Source: Proteobacteria bacterium UBA6522
GTDB taxonomy: Bacteria > Pseudomonadota > Gammaproteobacteria > Steroidobacterales > Rariloculaceae
NCBI GenBank assembly: GCA_002434915.1
Contig: DJLG01000061.1
Location: 1-21,546 of the forward strand
Length of the DNA stretch: 21,546 nucleotides
Reading direction: 5' to 3'
In this document: in pieces, positions 15,160 through 21,546 of the stretch
Layout: each line of letters opens with the position of its first letter
How positions within the stretch are numbered: the first letter of the stretch is position 1
Made by a program: the position numbers and the translations under genes
The notes under the pieces: model-generated
What the model was told of the DNA's origin: nothing
The model's input: only the letters and a program-made list of their open reading frames with translations
Database searches by the model: none

Positions 15160-15189
15160 ACTAAGTAACACCAGAGACTATAACTTAGT
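15160..15189 (+). promoter_or_regulatory. Leader inverted repeat before the Y gene
   Basis: ACTAAGT (15160-15166) and ACTTAGT (15183-15189) are perfect 7-base inverted arms with a 16-base loop. They end just before the GAGG ribosome binding site (15191-15194). In the mRNA this could form a hairpin next to the start. The stem is AT-rich and weak. Confidence 0.25.
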
Positions 15190-15202
15190 CGAGGTAATGA
15201 TA

Positions 15203-15919
15203 ATGAGATTTATAGTTTTTTCTATTTTCATAAACTGCATTATATCTGCAACAGCTAATACTCAAAATAATGCAAACTCTAATATAGATTTCTCTGGTAT
15301 ATATGCGCCTCCTGCTTTCGTTGCAGTAGTCCCTGTTTCAGAGCCTGATACTTACCCCTTTACGACAGAGGGACTACTGGCTTTTAATTCTTATGATCCA
15401 CTTGCTGACTCTCCTAGTCAGACAAATGACTGTACCCCAGATCTTATGCCTGGAATTCTTTGGTCAAATAGCCCAATGGAATTTTCGGATGAAGGAAATA
15501 GAGTAATTATTAGTTATGAAAGAGGAAACACGAGACGTACTATCCATATGGATAACCTGAATACCTCTGTAGAAAACTCTCATACAGCGCTTGGGTATTC
15601 TTCGGGACGTTGGATTGAAAATATTCTGACTATCGAAACAACACTTTTTACCTCTAAAAATATACGTAATAACAGAGGATACCCAATCAGTTCTAACGCA
15701 AAAATTACTGAAAGATACTGGCGAGAATCAGGAGAAAATGACTTAAAAATGGAGCTTATAGTTGACGACCCAGTTAACTATACGCAGCCTTTTACTCTTG
15801 GCCGAGAATGGATCTGGGCACCACATGAAGAGCTACAAGAATATGTATGTATTAATTTAGGGGCCCGCCACGAAATACCAGATATTGATGAGCTTGCTCG
15901 TATGCTAGAAGAGCTGTAA
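15203..15919 (+). CDS. Exported family Y protein, stand-alone
   Basis: 238 aa from the ATG at 15203, 8 bases after GAGG; the ATG at 15197 is only 2 bases from it. The signal peptide is about residues 1-18. The mature protein starts with DFSGIYAPP and then follows the C-terminal half of the DUF6152 fusion at 3932-4942: PFTTEGLLAFNSYDPLAD, a Cys, SPMEFSDEG, RRTIHMD, LGYSSGRWIENILTIETT, ITERYW, VDDPVNYTQPF, REWIWAPHEELQEYVC. The conserved Gly-Tyr-Ser-x-Gly-x-Trp and the late Asp-Pro...Trp...Cys are the family landmarks. I recall similar proteins being common in bacteria rich in DUF6152, but cannot name a function. It is monocistronic and convergent with the amidohydrolase, 16 bases stop to stop. 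Confidence 0.8.
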   Translation: MRFIVFSIFINCIISATANTQNNANSNIDFSGIYAPPAFVAVVPVSEPDTYPFTTEGLLAFNSYDPLADSPSQTNDCTPDLMPGILWSNSPMEFSDEGNRVIISYERGNTRRTIHMDNLNTSVENSHTALGYSSGRWIENILTIETTLFTSKNIRNNRGYPISSNAKITERYWRESGENDLKMELIVDDPVNYTQPFTLGREWIWAPHEELQEYVCINLGARHEIPDIDELARMLEEL

Positions 15920-15931
15920 CTCAAATAGAAA

Positions 15932-15943
15932 CTCTTTAAAGAG
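15932..15943. repeat. Short perfect palindrome at the convergent stop
   Basis: CTCTTTAAAGAG overlaps the TAA stop of the amidohydrolase. As RNA it gives only a 4-bp stem and no T run follows on either strand, so it is a poor terminator. It is the only symmetric element in this 16-base convergent gap. Confidence 0.2.
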
Positions 15944-17642
15944 AACCCCAAGCAACTTTACCTCCAACAATTGTTGCTACTGGCTTAATATCCCTGATCT
16001 CATTCTCAGGCACTGTCAAATAATCACGATCAAGCACAAGAATATCTGCCAGCAACCCTGGACGAATTGAGCCAATATTGCCTTCCTGGAACATTAGGTA
16101 AGCATTTGAACGCGTATGTGCTATTAAGGCCTCTTCTCGGGATAATGTTTCACTCAATACCAATTCACCATTTAGTGCTAGCCCGGTAACTGCCCACCAA
16201 AGGGTTATAAACGGATTGATCTGAGCTGCTTTAGTGCCATCTGTTCCCAACCCCCATGGTATACCACTGTCCTGAATCATCCGAAGCGGAGGAACTCTAT
16301 ATCCATCTTCACCCATTTGTTCAATCAAAACACCACGTCGCGGTTGATGGAGCACCGATATGCTACGCATCTGAAGATTCATACCAAGATGTCGCATACG
16401 TTCAATCTGTTCTCTACCAACCATATCTGCGTGCGTAATTGACCATCTCAATTGACGTAGGGGAAAATCCATATTTACTGCTTCAATTACATCGAGAAGA
16501 ATATCGATGGTTTCTGGCCGAGATGAATGTGTCTGAACAGACCAACCACCCTGAGCAGCAGCAGATAAAATGCGACGACCTGCTTCAAGATCAGCTGTAG
16601 TTGGGTTGGTAGGAGTAAATAGGCTATCCCTATGAAAAGGAGAATAGTAAGACTCCCCTATAGCAATCATGTCAATCTCATAATTGCCTTGAAACGGTTT
16701 CTTGCCTTTAATTTCATCTATGATTTTCTGTACTGCATCCTGAGCTAGGCGTTGCTCAAAAGTAAGCGGTGAAAGTGTATAAAAAATTCTTACCGTCAGA
16801 CCTCTTTCTACCGAAAGCGCCTCAATCCGAGCATAGCTATCACCCTTAATACCCGCGCCTGCTGGATCATAAACAGTTGTCAGTCCGATACTATTGAGAT
16901 AAGTAAAGGTCTCACTAATTGCCTCTTTTTGACGTTCTGCCGTTACAACGGGAAAATGCTCAATCGCTGACACAACCATTGGCATGCCACCATTCAACCG
17001 GCCTGTCACCATGCCAGTTTCATCTCGTACAACATAAGAGGCTAATCCTGTGGCACTTGACCTCTCAGCAAAACCTGCCTGAAGAGTAATGCCCATTTCA
17101 TTAAACCAGGCCGTATTACCAAAGGCATGGTCATAGGTAGATTGGATAAACACTGGTCTATCGGAAGCAAGCTCATCAAGCTCTTTCAAGGTAAAGTCAG
17201 ATTTATCTCCAGCAAATTGATTTTCTGTCCAACCACCAAGTGACATTAGCCACTCTCCATCAGAGAGTTCACTTACCTTTGCTTCAAGCTGCGCAAGCGC
17301 TTCGACGCGGCTGGATATACCATCAAGCCTAGCCTCATTAGGCCAGTATTCAGTCGCCCTAATCACATGATTATGGTTATCAATTAATCCAGGGATTACT
17401 GTACGTCCTTCCAAATCAACTATAAGCGTTTCAGAACCTGCAAGAGACCCAATAAATTCATTGCTCCCTACTGCAGAAACACGTTCGCCCTGTATAGCAA
17501 CCGCCTGTTGAATAGAAAAAAAATCATCCACTGTGACTATTTTTCCATTTAAAAGAATCATGTGAGGAGATTCCTGTGACTGCAGTTCAGTCACAGCCCC
17601 CATGAATATCAATAAGATCAGAACTAGTTTTAGCTCATTCAA
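15936..17642 (-). CDS. Exported amidohydrolase, YtcJ-like (Amidohydrolase_3)
   Basis: 568 aa. The start is a TTG with AAGGA 7 bases upstream; it yields a good signal peptide (NELKLVLILLIFMGAVTELQSQ), so the mature enzyme is periplasmic. The metal-dependent hydrolase composite domain follows: ILLNGKIVTVDD, then VIPGLIDNHNHV with ligands His90 and His92, a mid-barrel VQTHSSRPET and WSITHADMV supplying further His, and LGTDGTKAA with the catalytic Asp. The C-terminal beta domain has RPGLLADILVLDRD. YtcJ-like enzymes hydrolyse amide or related C-N bonds, and N-substituted formamide deformylase is one characterised member; the substrate here is unknown. It is last in a minus-strand row after the two lectin-like proteins (75-base gap), which may supply binding of the same target. 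Confidence 0.9.
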   Translation of the reverse strand: MNELKLVLILLIFMGAVTELQSQESPHMILLNGKIVTVDDFFSIQQAVAIQGERVSAVGSNEFIGSLAGSETLIVDLEGRTVIPGLIDNHNHVIRATEYWPNEARLDGISSRVEALAQLEAKVSELSDGEWLMSLGGWTENQFAGDKSDFTLKELDELASDRPVFIQSTYDHAFGNTAWFNEMGITLQAGFAERSSATGLASYVVRDETGMVTGRLNGGMPMVVSAIEHFPVVTAERQKEAISETFTYLNSIGLTTVYDPAGAGIKGDSYARIEALSVERGLTVRIFYTLSPLTFEQRLAQDAVQKIIDEIKGKKPFQGNYEIDMIAIGESYYSPFHRDSLFTPTNPTTADLEAGRRILSAAAQGGWSVQTHSSRPETIDILLDVIEAVNMDFPLRQLRWSITHADMVGREQIERMRHLGMNLQMRSISVLHQPRRGVLIEQMGEDGYRVPPLRMIQDSGIPWGLGTDGTKAAQINPFITLWWAVTGLALNGELVLSETLSREEALIAHTRSNAYLMFQEGNIGSIRPGLLADILVLDRDYLTVPENEIRDIKPVATIVGGKVAWGSL

Positions 17643-17717
17643 TCTTAAATCCTTCGACAGTAATTAGCTTTTACTAACTGATCTAATCTTTATAATTGAA
17701 ATAACTCTTTCGCGATA

Positions 17718-18428
17718 TTAATCAATAGCAAAACAATAGAACAAACCAGCCCCATTCCAACTAGCAAAATCTGCCTGGCTACAGCCTGCAGCAGAATGTG
17801 AAGAATTCCATGACTGGTTTCCATGACCGATGCGATCAGAATGTCCTACCTGTACAGCACCTTCACTATTACTGGTCCAGTTATTACATGTGCGATCAGC
17901 CTCTTCTGTGAAGGCTCGACCATCCGGTCGAGTACCAGTTAACATAGTGTGCAAATTTGGCATTGGGTCTCCAACCCCATTAATTTCGTTACCCTTCTCT
18001 GTAAGAGCATAAGCCTTAAACAAATTAGATCCTCGTTGTGCTTCAACTAAAGTATCCCCATGAATTTCTGATGTCTTTATAGGTCTACGCAGAAGACCTC
18101 TTGCGTGATACCAGGGACCATCACCAATTCTGTCGCGTGCGTTTATTGCTGGCTTGCCGGGCCGAGCCTGAGTGCTAAGATAAGCACGCCAGGTACGATG
18201 GCCTGCCCCAGCATTAGTGGCCAACCTTTGACAATGGGCATCAGCACCTTCTAAACCACCTAGATCTCCGCCATTCCCAATTGGTTCACTAGTAACAAAA
18301 AAAGACATGAGTTCTGATGGAATGAAATGTCTCAAGGCATGATGCCCCACACCTTGAGCCATCAATACAGGGGACTCAATTACAAAAAAAGTTACTGATA
18401 AAACAACAGCTAATAAAACTTTATTCAT
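17718..18428 (-). CDS. Exported DUF1554/lectin-like protein, second copy
   Basis: 236 aa. The signal peptide ends LMA before QGVGHH. One domain spans about residues 40-236: SFFVTSEPIGNGGDLGGLEGADAHC, TWRAYLST, INARDRIGDGPW, LTEKG, LTGTRPDGRAF, TCNNWTSNSEG, SWNSSH, GCSQADF, LFYCFA. This FVTS...GGLxGADAxC opening and the late CNNWTS and YCF match DUF1554-type proteins with a C-type-lectin/endostatin-like fold, known from Leptospira and other Gram-negatives. Four Cys (AHC, TCN, GCS, YCF) could form two disulfides. A surface or ligand-binding role is likely; the ligand is unknown. The ATG overlaps the upstream paralogue's stop (ATGA), so it is translationally coupled, with AGGAG 7 bases before it. 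Confidence 0.82.
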   Translation of the reverse strand: MNKVLLAVVLSVTFFVIESPVLMAQGVGHHALRHFIPSELMSFFVTSEPIGNGGDLGGLEGADAHCQRLATNAGAGHRTWRAYLSTQARPGKPAINARDRIGDGPWYHARGLLRRPIKTSEIHGDTLVEAQRGSNLFKAYALTEKGNEINGVGDPMPNLHTMLTGTRPDGRAFTEEADRTCNNWTSNSEGAVQVGHSDRIGHGNQSWNSSHSAAGCSQADFASWNGAGLFYCFAID

Positions 18429-19213
18429 TCGTTTTCTCCTGTAAGACCAAAGCAGTAGAATTGGCCGATACCATGCGTCTTAGGTAATGCCGCCTGACTA
18501 CAACCACGAGTTCCATGTGATGAATTCCAAGAACCATTCCCACCACCTTCCCGATCAGGAAACCCAATCTGAACATTAGGCTGACCTGGACCACCGTATA
18601 AACCAGGAACTCCCAATTCGGAATCAGGGTCTTCATTACTAGTCCAATTATCACAGGTGTAATCAATATCTGGTGGATATGCTCGACCGTCAGGCTGAGA
18701 TCCTGTTAATACTTCATGCCGATTGGAATAGGGTGTGTTCTTAACGTACTCCCAATCAATATCCCTGGGGTCAAGATAGTCATACAGACCAGGTACGATA
18801 GCCCCTTTCTCCGTTAGCCCGCTCTGTTTATGTAAATTGTTGCCCATTCGTGCAATCTCTATGGTATCTCCATGTAAATGAGCAACACTACTAGCAATCA
18901 TAACCCCATCATAATTGTGCCATGGCCCACTCCCAATACGGTCACGAGCATTAATTGCTGGTGCTCCGGGTCTAGCCTGGGTACTGAGATAGGCCCGCCA
19001 TGTTTGATCACCTGCACCCACGGCGGTAGCAAGTTTTTGGCAATGGGCATCAGCCCCTTCTAACCCCCCTAAATTACCTCCGTTCCCAATAGGTTCACTG
19101 GTAACGAAGAAACTCATAGGAATTCCTCCTAACATACCGTGCTGAGACAACGCCATAGAAGGAATCATTACTGATAAAACCATTATAGATACAAGGATTC
19201 TAAGTCTTAACAT
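18425..19213 (-). CDS. Exported DUF1554/lectin-like protein, first copy
   Basis: 262 aa from the ATG at 19213, directly after a strong GGAGGGGAG site. An in-frame start at 19261 would add 16 polar residues before the signal peptide and is rejected. The signal peptide ends near ALSQHG. It is the paralogue of the next gene: SFFVTSEPIGNGGNLGGLEGADAHC, TWRAYLST, INARDRIGSGPW, LTEKG, LTGSQPDGRAY, TCDNWTSNED, SWNSSH, GCSQAAL, FYCFG. It carries two insertions relative to that copy. One lies between LTEKG and LTG (acidic, DYLDPRDIDWEY), and the other after WTSNED (Gly/Pro-rich, VPGLYGGPGQP). Both insertions fall in what would be loop regions of the fold and may change the ligand. The ATGA overlap couples it to the second copy. 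Confidence 0.83.
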   Translation of the reverse strand: MLRLRILVSIMVLSVMIPSMALSQHGMLGGIPMSFFVTSEPIGNGGNLGGLEGADAHCQKLATAVGAGDQTWRAYLSTQARPGAPAINARDRIGSGPWHNYDGVMIASSVAHLHGDTIEIARMGNNLHKQSGLTEKGAIVPGLYDYLDPRDIDWEYVKNTPYSNRHEVLTGSQPDGRAYPPDIDYTCDNWTSNEDPDSELGVPGLYGGPGQPNVQIGFPDREGGGNGSWNSSHGTRGCSQAALPKTHGIGQFYCFGLTGENE

Positions 19214-19326
19214 TCTCCCCTCCAATTTAAAGCGTTTTTTAAGATACATATCTCCAGCCAAGTTTTAATAATCATGATTCAAATTTCTACAATATATTTT
19301 ACTTAGATTAGTCAATCTTTAAAAAA

Positions 19327-20100
19327 TTACTGGCTAATAGGGTCTAAACCATGATCTTTCAAAACATCATGAAAATCAGGGCTCGACAGAAAATCAATAA
19401 ACTCTCTTCCTTTAGCTGAATTTTTTGTCGCGATACCCAAAGCCGCTTCAAATTGAATATACCTTTGAAGTTCCGATGGCAAGGCTCCAAGAAATTGAAC
19501 GCCAGGAGCTCGAATAAGTTCGCTTACCAGAGTCAACGCTAATTCAACCTCACCTTCTGCTACAAGCCCAGGCCCCTCACCTGGACCAGTTAATCTGCTT
19601 TTTCCTCTTACTTCTGCTGTAACACCAAGAGCAGAAAAACTTGCTTCATTGGTACGACGACTCTGACCATTTGCCCCATACGCTATTGACTCAGCTCCAA
19701 GTAGCGTTTCCCGAAGGTCATTCAAAGTCTCTACACTTTTCATTGGTACGCCCTCTCTAGAGCCCACACCAACTCCCACCTGTGCAAATCTGTAACGAGC
19801 TTTTATATCTATTTTTTCTAACTCAGCTAACTCATCAATTAATGCTGGGGTGAGAATGACAACATCAAATAATTCTCCCATAGAAACCTTATCAGCTAAG
19901 GTTCTTGAGGTACTAAACTCAAAGCTAAGGGTTGTTTCTATAGCGCGCTCAATATCACTCTGCAAATCTTCTAAAACGCCTTTTACTCCATTAGAACTAT
20001 AAATCCGTAACGAGGGAGTTTCCTGTGCATACAAGAAACTATTTGAACTTATCAAGCCCAAAACCAGAAAGCTAAATAAAAATCTAGGAGCTAATTTCAT
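19327..20100 (-). CDS. Orphan periplasmic substrate-binding protein, ModA-like
   Basis: 257 aa from the ATG at 20100, which has AAGGA 8 bases upstream; the GTG at 20106 is too close to that site. The signal peptide ends near FLYAQ. The mature part follows the type II binding-protein pattern of ModA-like/SBP_bac_11 proteins: LRIYSSNGVKGVLEDL, then FDVVILTPALIDELAE, IAYGANGQSRRTNEASF, EGEVELALTLVSELIRAPGVQFLGALPSELQRY, AALGIATKNSAKGREFIDFLSSPDFHDVLKDHGL. The usual ModA partner is an ABC permease and ATPase, but none is in the window. The neighbours are a DUF6152 protein upstream and the lectin-like pair downstream. It may act as a sensor or scavenging protein, or share a transporter elsewhere. 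Molybdate specificity cannot be claimed. Confidence 0.85.
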   Translation of the reverse strand: MKLAPRFLFSFLVLGLISSNSFLYAQETPSLRIYSSNGVKGVLEDLQSDIERAIETTLSFEFSTSRTLADKVSMGELFDVVILTPALIDELAELEKIDIKARYRFAQVGVGVGSREGVPMKSVETLNDLRETLLGAESIAYGANGQSRRTNEASFSALGVTAEVRGKSRLTGPGEGPGLVAEGEVELALTLVSELIRAPGVQFLGALPSELQRYIQFEAALGIATKNSAKGREFIDFLSSPDFHDVLKDHGLDPISQ

Positions 20101-20153
20101 TAGCACTATCCTTTGAAAACCTAAGTGGACTCATATTTTTTAAATAGCAAAGA

Positions 20154-20597
20154 TTATTGTCCACGCTGCTCTCGAAACTGTGACAAGCTAGCATCCAGAA
20201 TACTTAATCGTTCCTGTAAACGCTGACTGCCCCCACCAATATCAACTCCATCAGCCAGTCTCAGTGTCTTCCAACCAAGCATATTAGCCCCACTACGAGA
20301 TGGATTCCCCATGATCTCCACCTGATCTCCAGGCTTAAGATGATCTGCACTCCAACCGGATCTTCTTAGTGCAACTGAGGCGTCTCCCTCAACCATCCAG
20401 ATCTCTGTGTTTCCGGAAGAACTTGTAACTTCAACATACACTCGAGCATGCGGGTTTACAAAACGGAATTCTGTTACAACACCCGAAATCTCCACCATTT
20501 CCTCGGTTCGATAATGTGCAGCAAAATTATGATGCGCTGATGCATAGGACATTCCTAGAACCATGATAAAGAAAAAACTGAATATCTTACTGTTCAA
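20154..20597 (-). CDS. Exported DUF6152 protein with TTG start
   Basis: 147 aa from the TTG at 20597, chosen because AAGGAGGG sits about 7 bases upstream and the signal peptide (NSKIFSFFFIMVLGMSYASA) starts there. Longer in-frame reading toward 20660 runs back into the upstream lipoprotein gene and adds only polar sequence. The mature protein should begin at His22-His23 (HHNFAAHYR). NPH is at 48-50 (FRFVNPHARVYVEV), followed by IWMVEGDA and MGNPSRSGANMLGWKTLRL. It lacks the RCH...C pair of the cassette copies and instead shares the PSRxGxN stretch with the fusion protein. The tail after residue 120 is longer than in the cassette copies and helix-prone. The upstream gene's TAA overlaps its ribosome binding site, which suggests coupling. 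Function unknown. Confidence 0.8.
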   Translation of the reverse strand: MNSKIFSFFFIMVLGMSYASAHHNFAAHYRTEEMVEISGVVTEFRFVNPHARVYVEVTSSSGNTEIWMVEGDASVALRRSGWSADHLKPGDQVEIMGNPSRSGANMLGWKTLRLADGVDIGGGSQRLQERLSILDASLSQFREQRGQ

Positions 20598-20610
20598 CTC
20601 ATTACCCTCC

Positions 20611-21492
20611 TTAGAACTGCCCTGATATCGCTTCGCAGGGCTGTCGGTCCAATTCCACATCTGGTGTTAAAACACGTGGGCGTCTAATTATCAAAGGTTC
20701 ACGAAACATCACAGGGTCATAAATCGTGAGTTCTACATCCAGATTTCTACCATTAGGACTAATTGAATATCGCTCAATGCCTCTAGCCTGGCCACTATTG
20801 TGTATAGCAAGCGAATCATCTGCCAAATTTGGAGAGATATTCGTGGTTTCAACAACTAATGTCTGTCCTTCGTACCAACCTATAGAATGTCCTACAGTAC
20901 TCTGGATGCCATCCTCTGGATGAGCACGACCATCCATATAAACCGTACGATCCACAGTTAAATCTTCCCCTGTAATAATAATTCTATCTTCTAAGACCTC
21001 AAACTTAATTGGATCCGAATGCAATACAGTTCGAAAAATCCCAAAACGTTCACACTGAATTGCTGGATCATCGGCAAGATCAAAAGCATCCCCTACAGAA
21101 TGACCTGTTTCAGTAAGACGGTCATCAATTACTGCAAAAGTATGTTCCTCAAGAGCATCAATAATCTCAGATGCGGATAGGTGATCATTAACTGGGTTGT
21201 AGAGAAGCGTTTCAAGGTACTCATAGGTTTCAACAGTCAACCTGCTTGAAAACTGCCCCACAATATCCCAATCTGGGCTATCTAAAGTATCAAAGCTATT
21301 TGTACTCCAAACACCAGATAAATCAGCTAAGGGGCTAGCAGGAGAAAGAGGCTCAGAATCAATAGGCGAGTCGCCCGTTGAGCACCCCGTTAAAACCAGG
21401 ATACTACCGAGGAGAAAAATCCCAAAAACAAATAGTTTTTGCGAAATACACCGAGCAATATCAAACTTATACTTAGGACGAATAATTATCAT
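20611..21492 (-). CDS. Family Y lipoprotein
   Basis: 293 aa from the ATG at 21492, with AGGGG 6 bases upstream; the GTG at 21498 is too close to that site. A long N-terminus precedes a lipobox LTGC with Cys37 lipidated; Ser at +2 suggests the outer membrane. A Ser/Pro/Asp-rich linker leads into the Y domain: DLSGVWSTNSFD, then an extra helix-like region (EYLETLLYNP to LEEHTFAVIDD) not seen in the other copies, IQCERFGIFR, RTVYMDG, GHSIGWYEGQTLVVETTNI, GIERYSI, IYDPVMFREPL, and a final CEAI. It is directly followed by a DUF6152 gene, the same two families that are fused at 3932-4942. Function unknown. Confidence 0.82.
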   Translation of the reverse strand: MIIIRPKYKFDIARCISQKLFVFGIFLLGSILVLTGCSTGDSPIDSEPLSPASPLADLSGVWSTNSFDTLDSPDWDIVGQFSSRLTVETYEYLETLLYNPVNDHLSASEIIDALEEHTFAVIDDRLTETGHSVGDAFDLADDPAIQCERFGIFRTVLHSDPIKFEVLEDRIIITGEDLTVDRTVYMDGRAHPEDGIQSTVGHSIGWYEGQTLVVETTNISPNLADDSLAIHNSGQARGIERYSISPNGRNLDVELTIYDPVMFREPLIIRRPRVLTPDVELDRQPCEAISGQF

Positions 21493-21510
21493 GAACACCC
21501 CTAAAAAATT

Positions 21511-21519
21511 GATATACCA
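21511..21519 (-). promoter_or_regulatory. Candidate extended -10 promoter of the Y lipoprotein operon
   Basis: On the minus strand TGGTATATC is an extended -10 form (TGn plus TATATC), about 19 bases before the start codon. A perfect palindrome, GTAATATTAC, lies just upstream at 21527-21536 where a -35 or operator would be. No good -35 hexamer is seen before the window ends. Confidence 0.3.
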
Positions 21520-21546
21520 CTAATGAGTAATATTACACCGAGCAGA

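Noticed and set aside
18421..18666. 81-codon minus frame overlapping the first lectin-like gene
   Set aside because: It is another frame of a gene whose domain is intact. The product has low-complexity Val/Gly content and no family resemblance.
19269..19284. AATCATGATT palindrome downstream of the ModA-like gene as a terminator or operator
   Set aside because: 10 bp with no loop and no T run, and such short AT-rich palindromes are expected by chance.
1..21546. CRISPR array, insertion sequence or prophage
   Set aside because: No regularly spaced repeats, transposase, terminal inverted repeats, integrase or phage structural genes are visible.

Overview
The window is AT-rich (about 40% GC by eye) and densely coded. 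It holds 24 complete protein genes, one gene cut by the left edge and one tRNA, with no insertion sequence, CRISPR array or phage gene. The protein types (queE, a YhiN-type flavoprotein, a NYN/LabA protein, several DUF6152 proteins, exported amidohydrolase and alpha/beta hydrolases) and the compact layout suggest an uncultured, probably marine, gammaproteobacterium. That placement is inference from gene content, not from a marker gene.

Layout. (1) 1-3813, minus strand: exported cupin, ThDP-dependent enzyme, KGSADH-like aldehyde dehydrogenase and the first codons of an enoyl-CoA hydratase. This looks like a catabolic operon. (2) 3932-6055, divergent: an exported DUF6152 fusion protein on minus and a Tat-type aldo/keto reductase on plus. 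(3) 6112-10332: two facing DUF6152 + 'family X' cassettes. The plus side is DUF6152-X1-X2 and the minus side is DUF6152-X3-alpha/beta hydrolase. X is an exported family of about 210-227 aa that I do not recognise. (4) 10440-12701, plus: queE with an unusual cysteine motif, exported cupin, exported alpha/beta hydrolase. (5) 12764-15020, minus: tRNA-Ala(CGC), a small conserved protein, a NYN/LabA protein and a YhiN-type flavoprotein. (6) 15203-15919, plus: a stand-alone 'family Y' exported protein behind a 28-bp palindrome. (7) 15936-21492, minus: family Y lipoprotein, DUF6152 protein (TTG start), orphan ModA-like binding protein, two coupled DUF1554/lectin-like proteins and an exported YtcJ-like amidohydrolase.

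How they fit together. Most genes outside block 5 carry a signal peptide, a lipobox or a Tat signal, so the region mainly equips the cell envelope. DUF6152 is the recurring element. It occurs four times: fused to a Y domain (3932-4942), adjacent to a Y lipoprotein (20154-21492), and next to X proteins twice. In all four copies the predicted signal-peptide cut lies directly before a His-His pair, and a second motif Asn-Pro-His follows about 25 residues later. This suggests a metal-binding periplasmic module whose partners are the X and Y families. Family X, the Y/DUF6152 link and the His-first architecture are the best candidates here for something undescribed; no function has been shown from the sequence alone.

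No stretch longer than 300 bases lacks a gene. The larger gaps (71-230, 4943-5104, 10333-10439, 12840-12939, 15021-15202) hold the candidate regulatory sites listed below.
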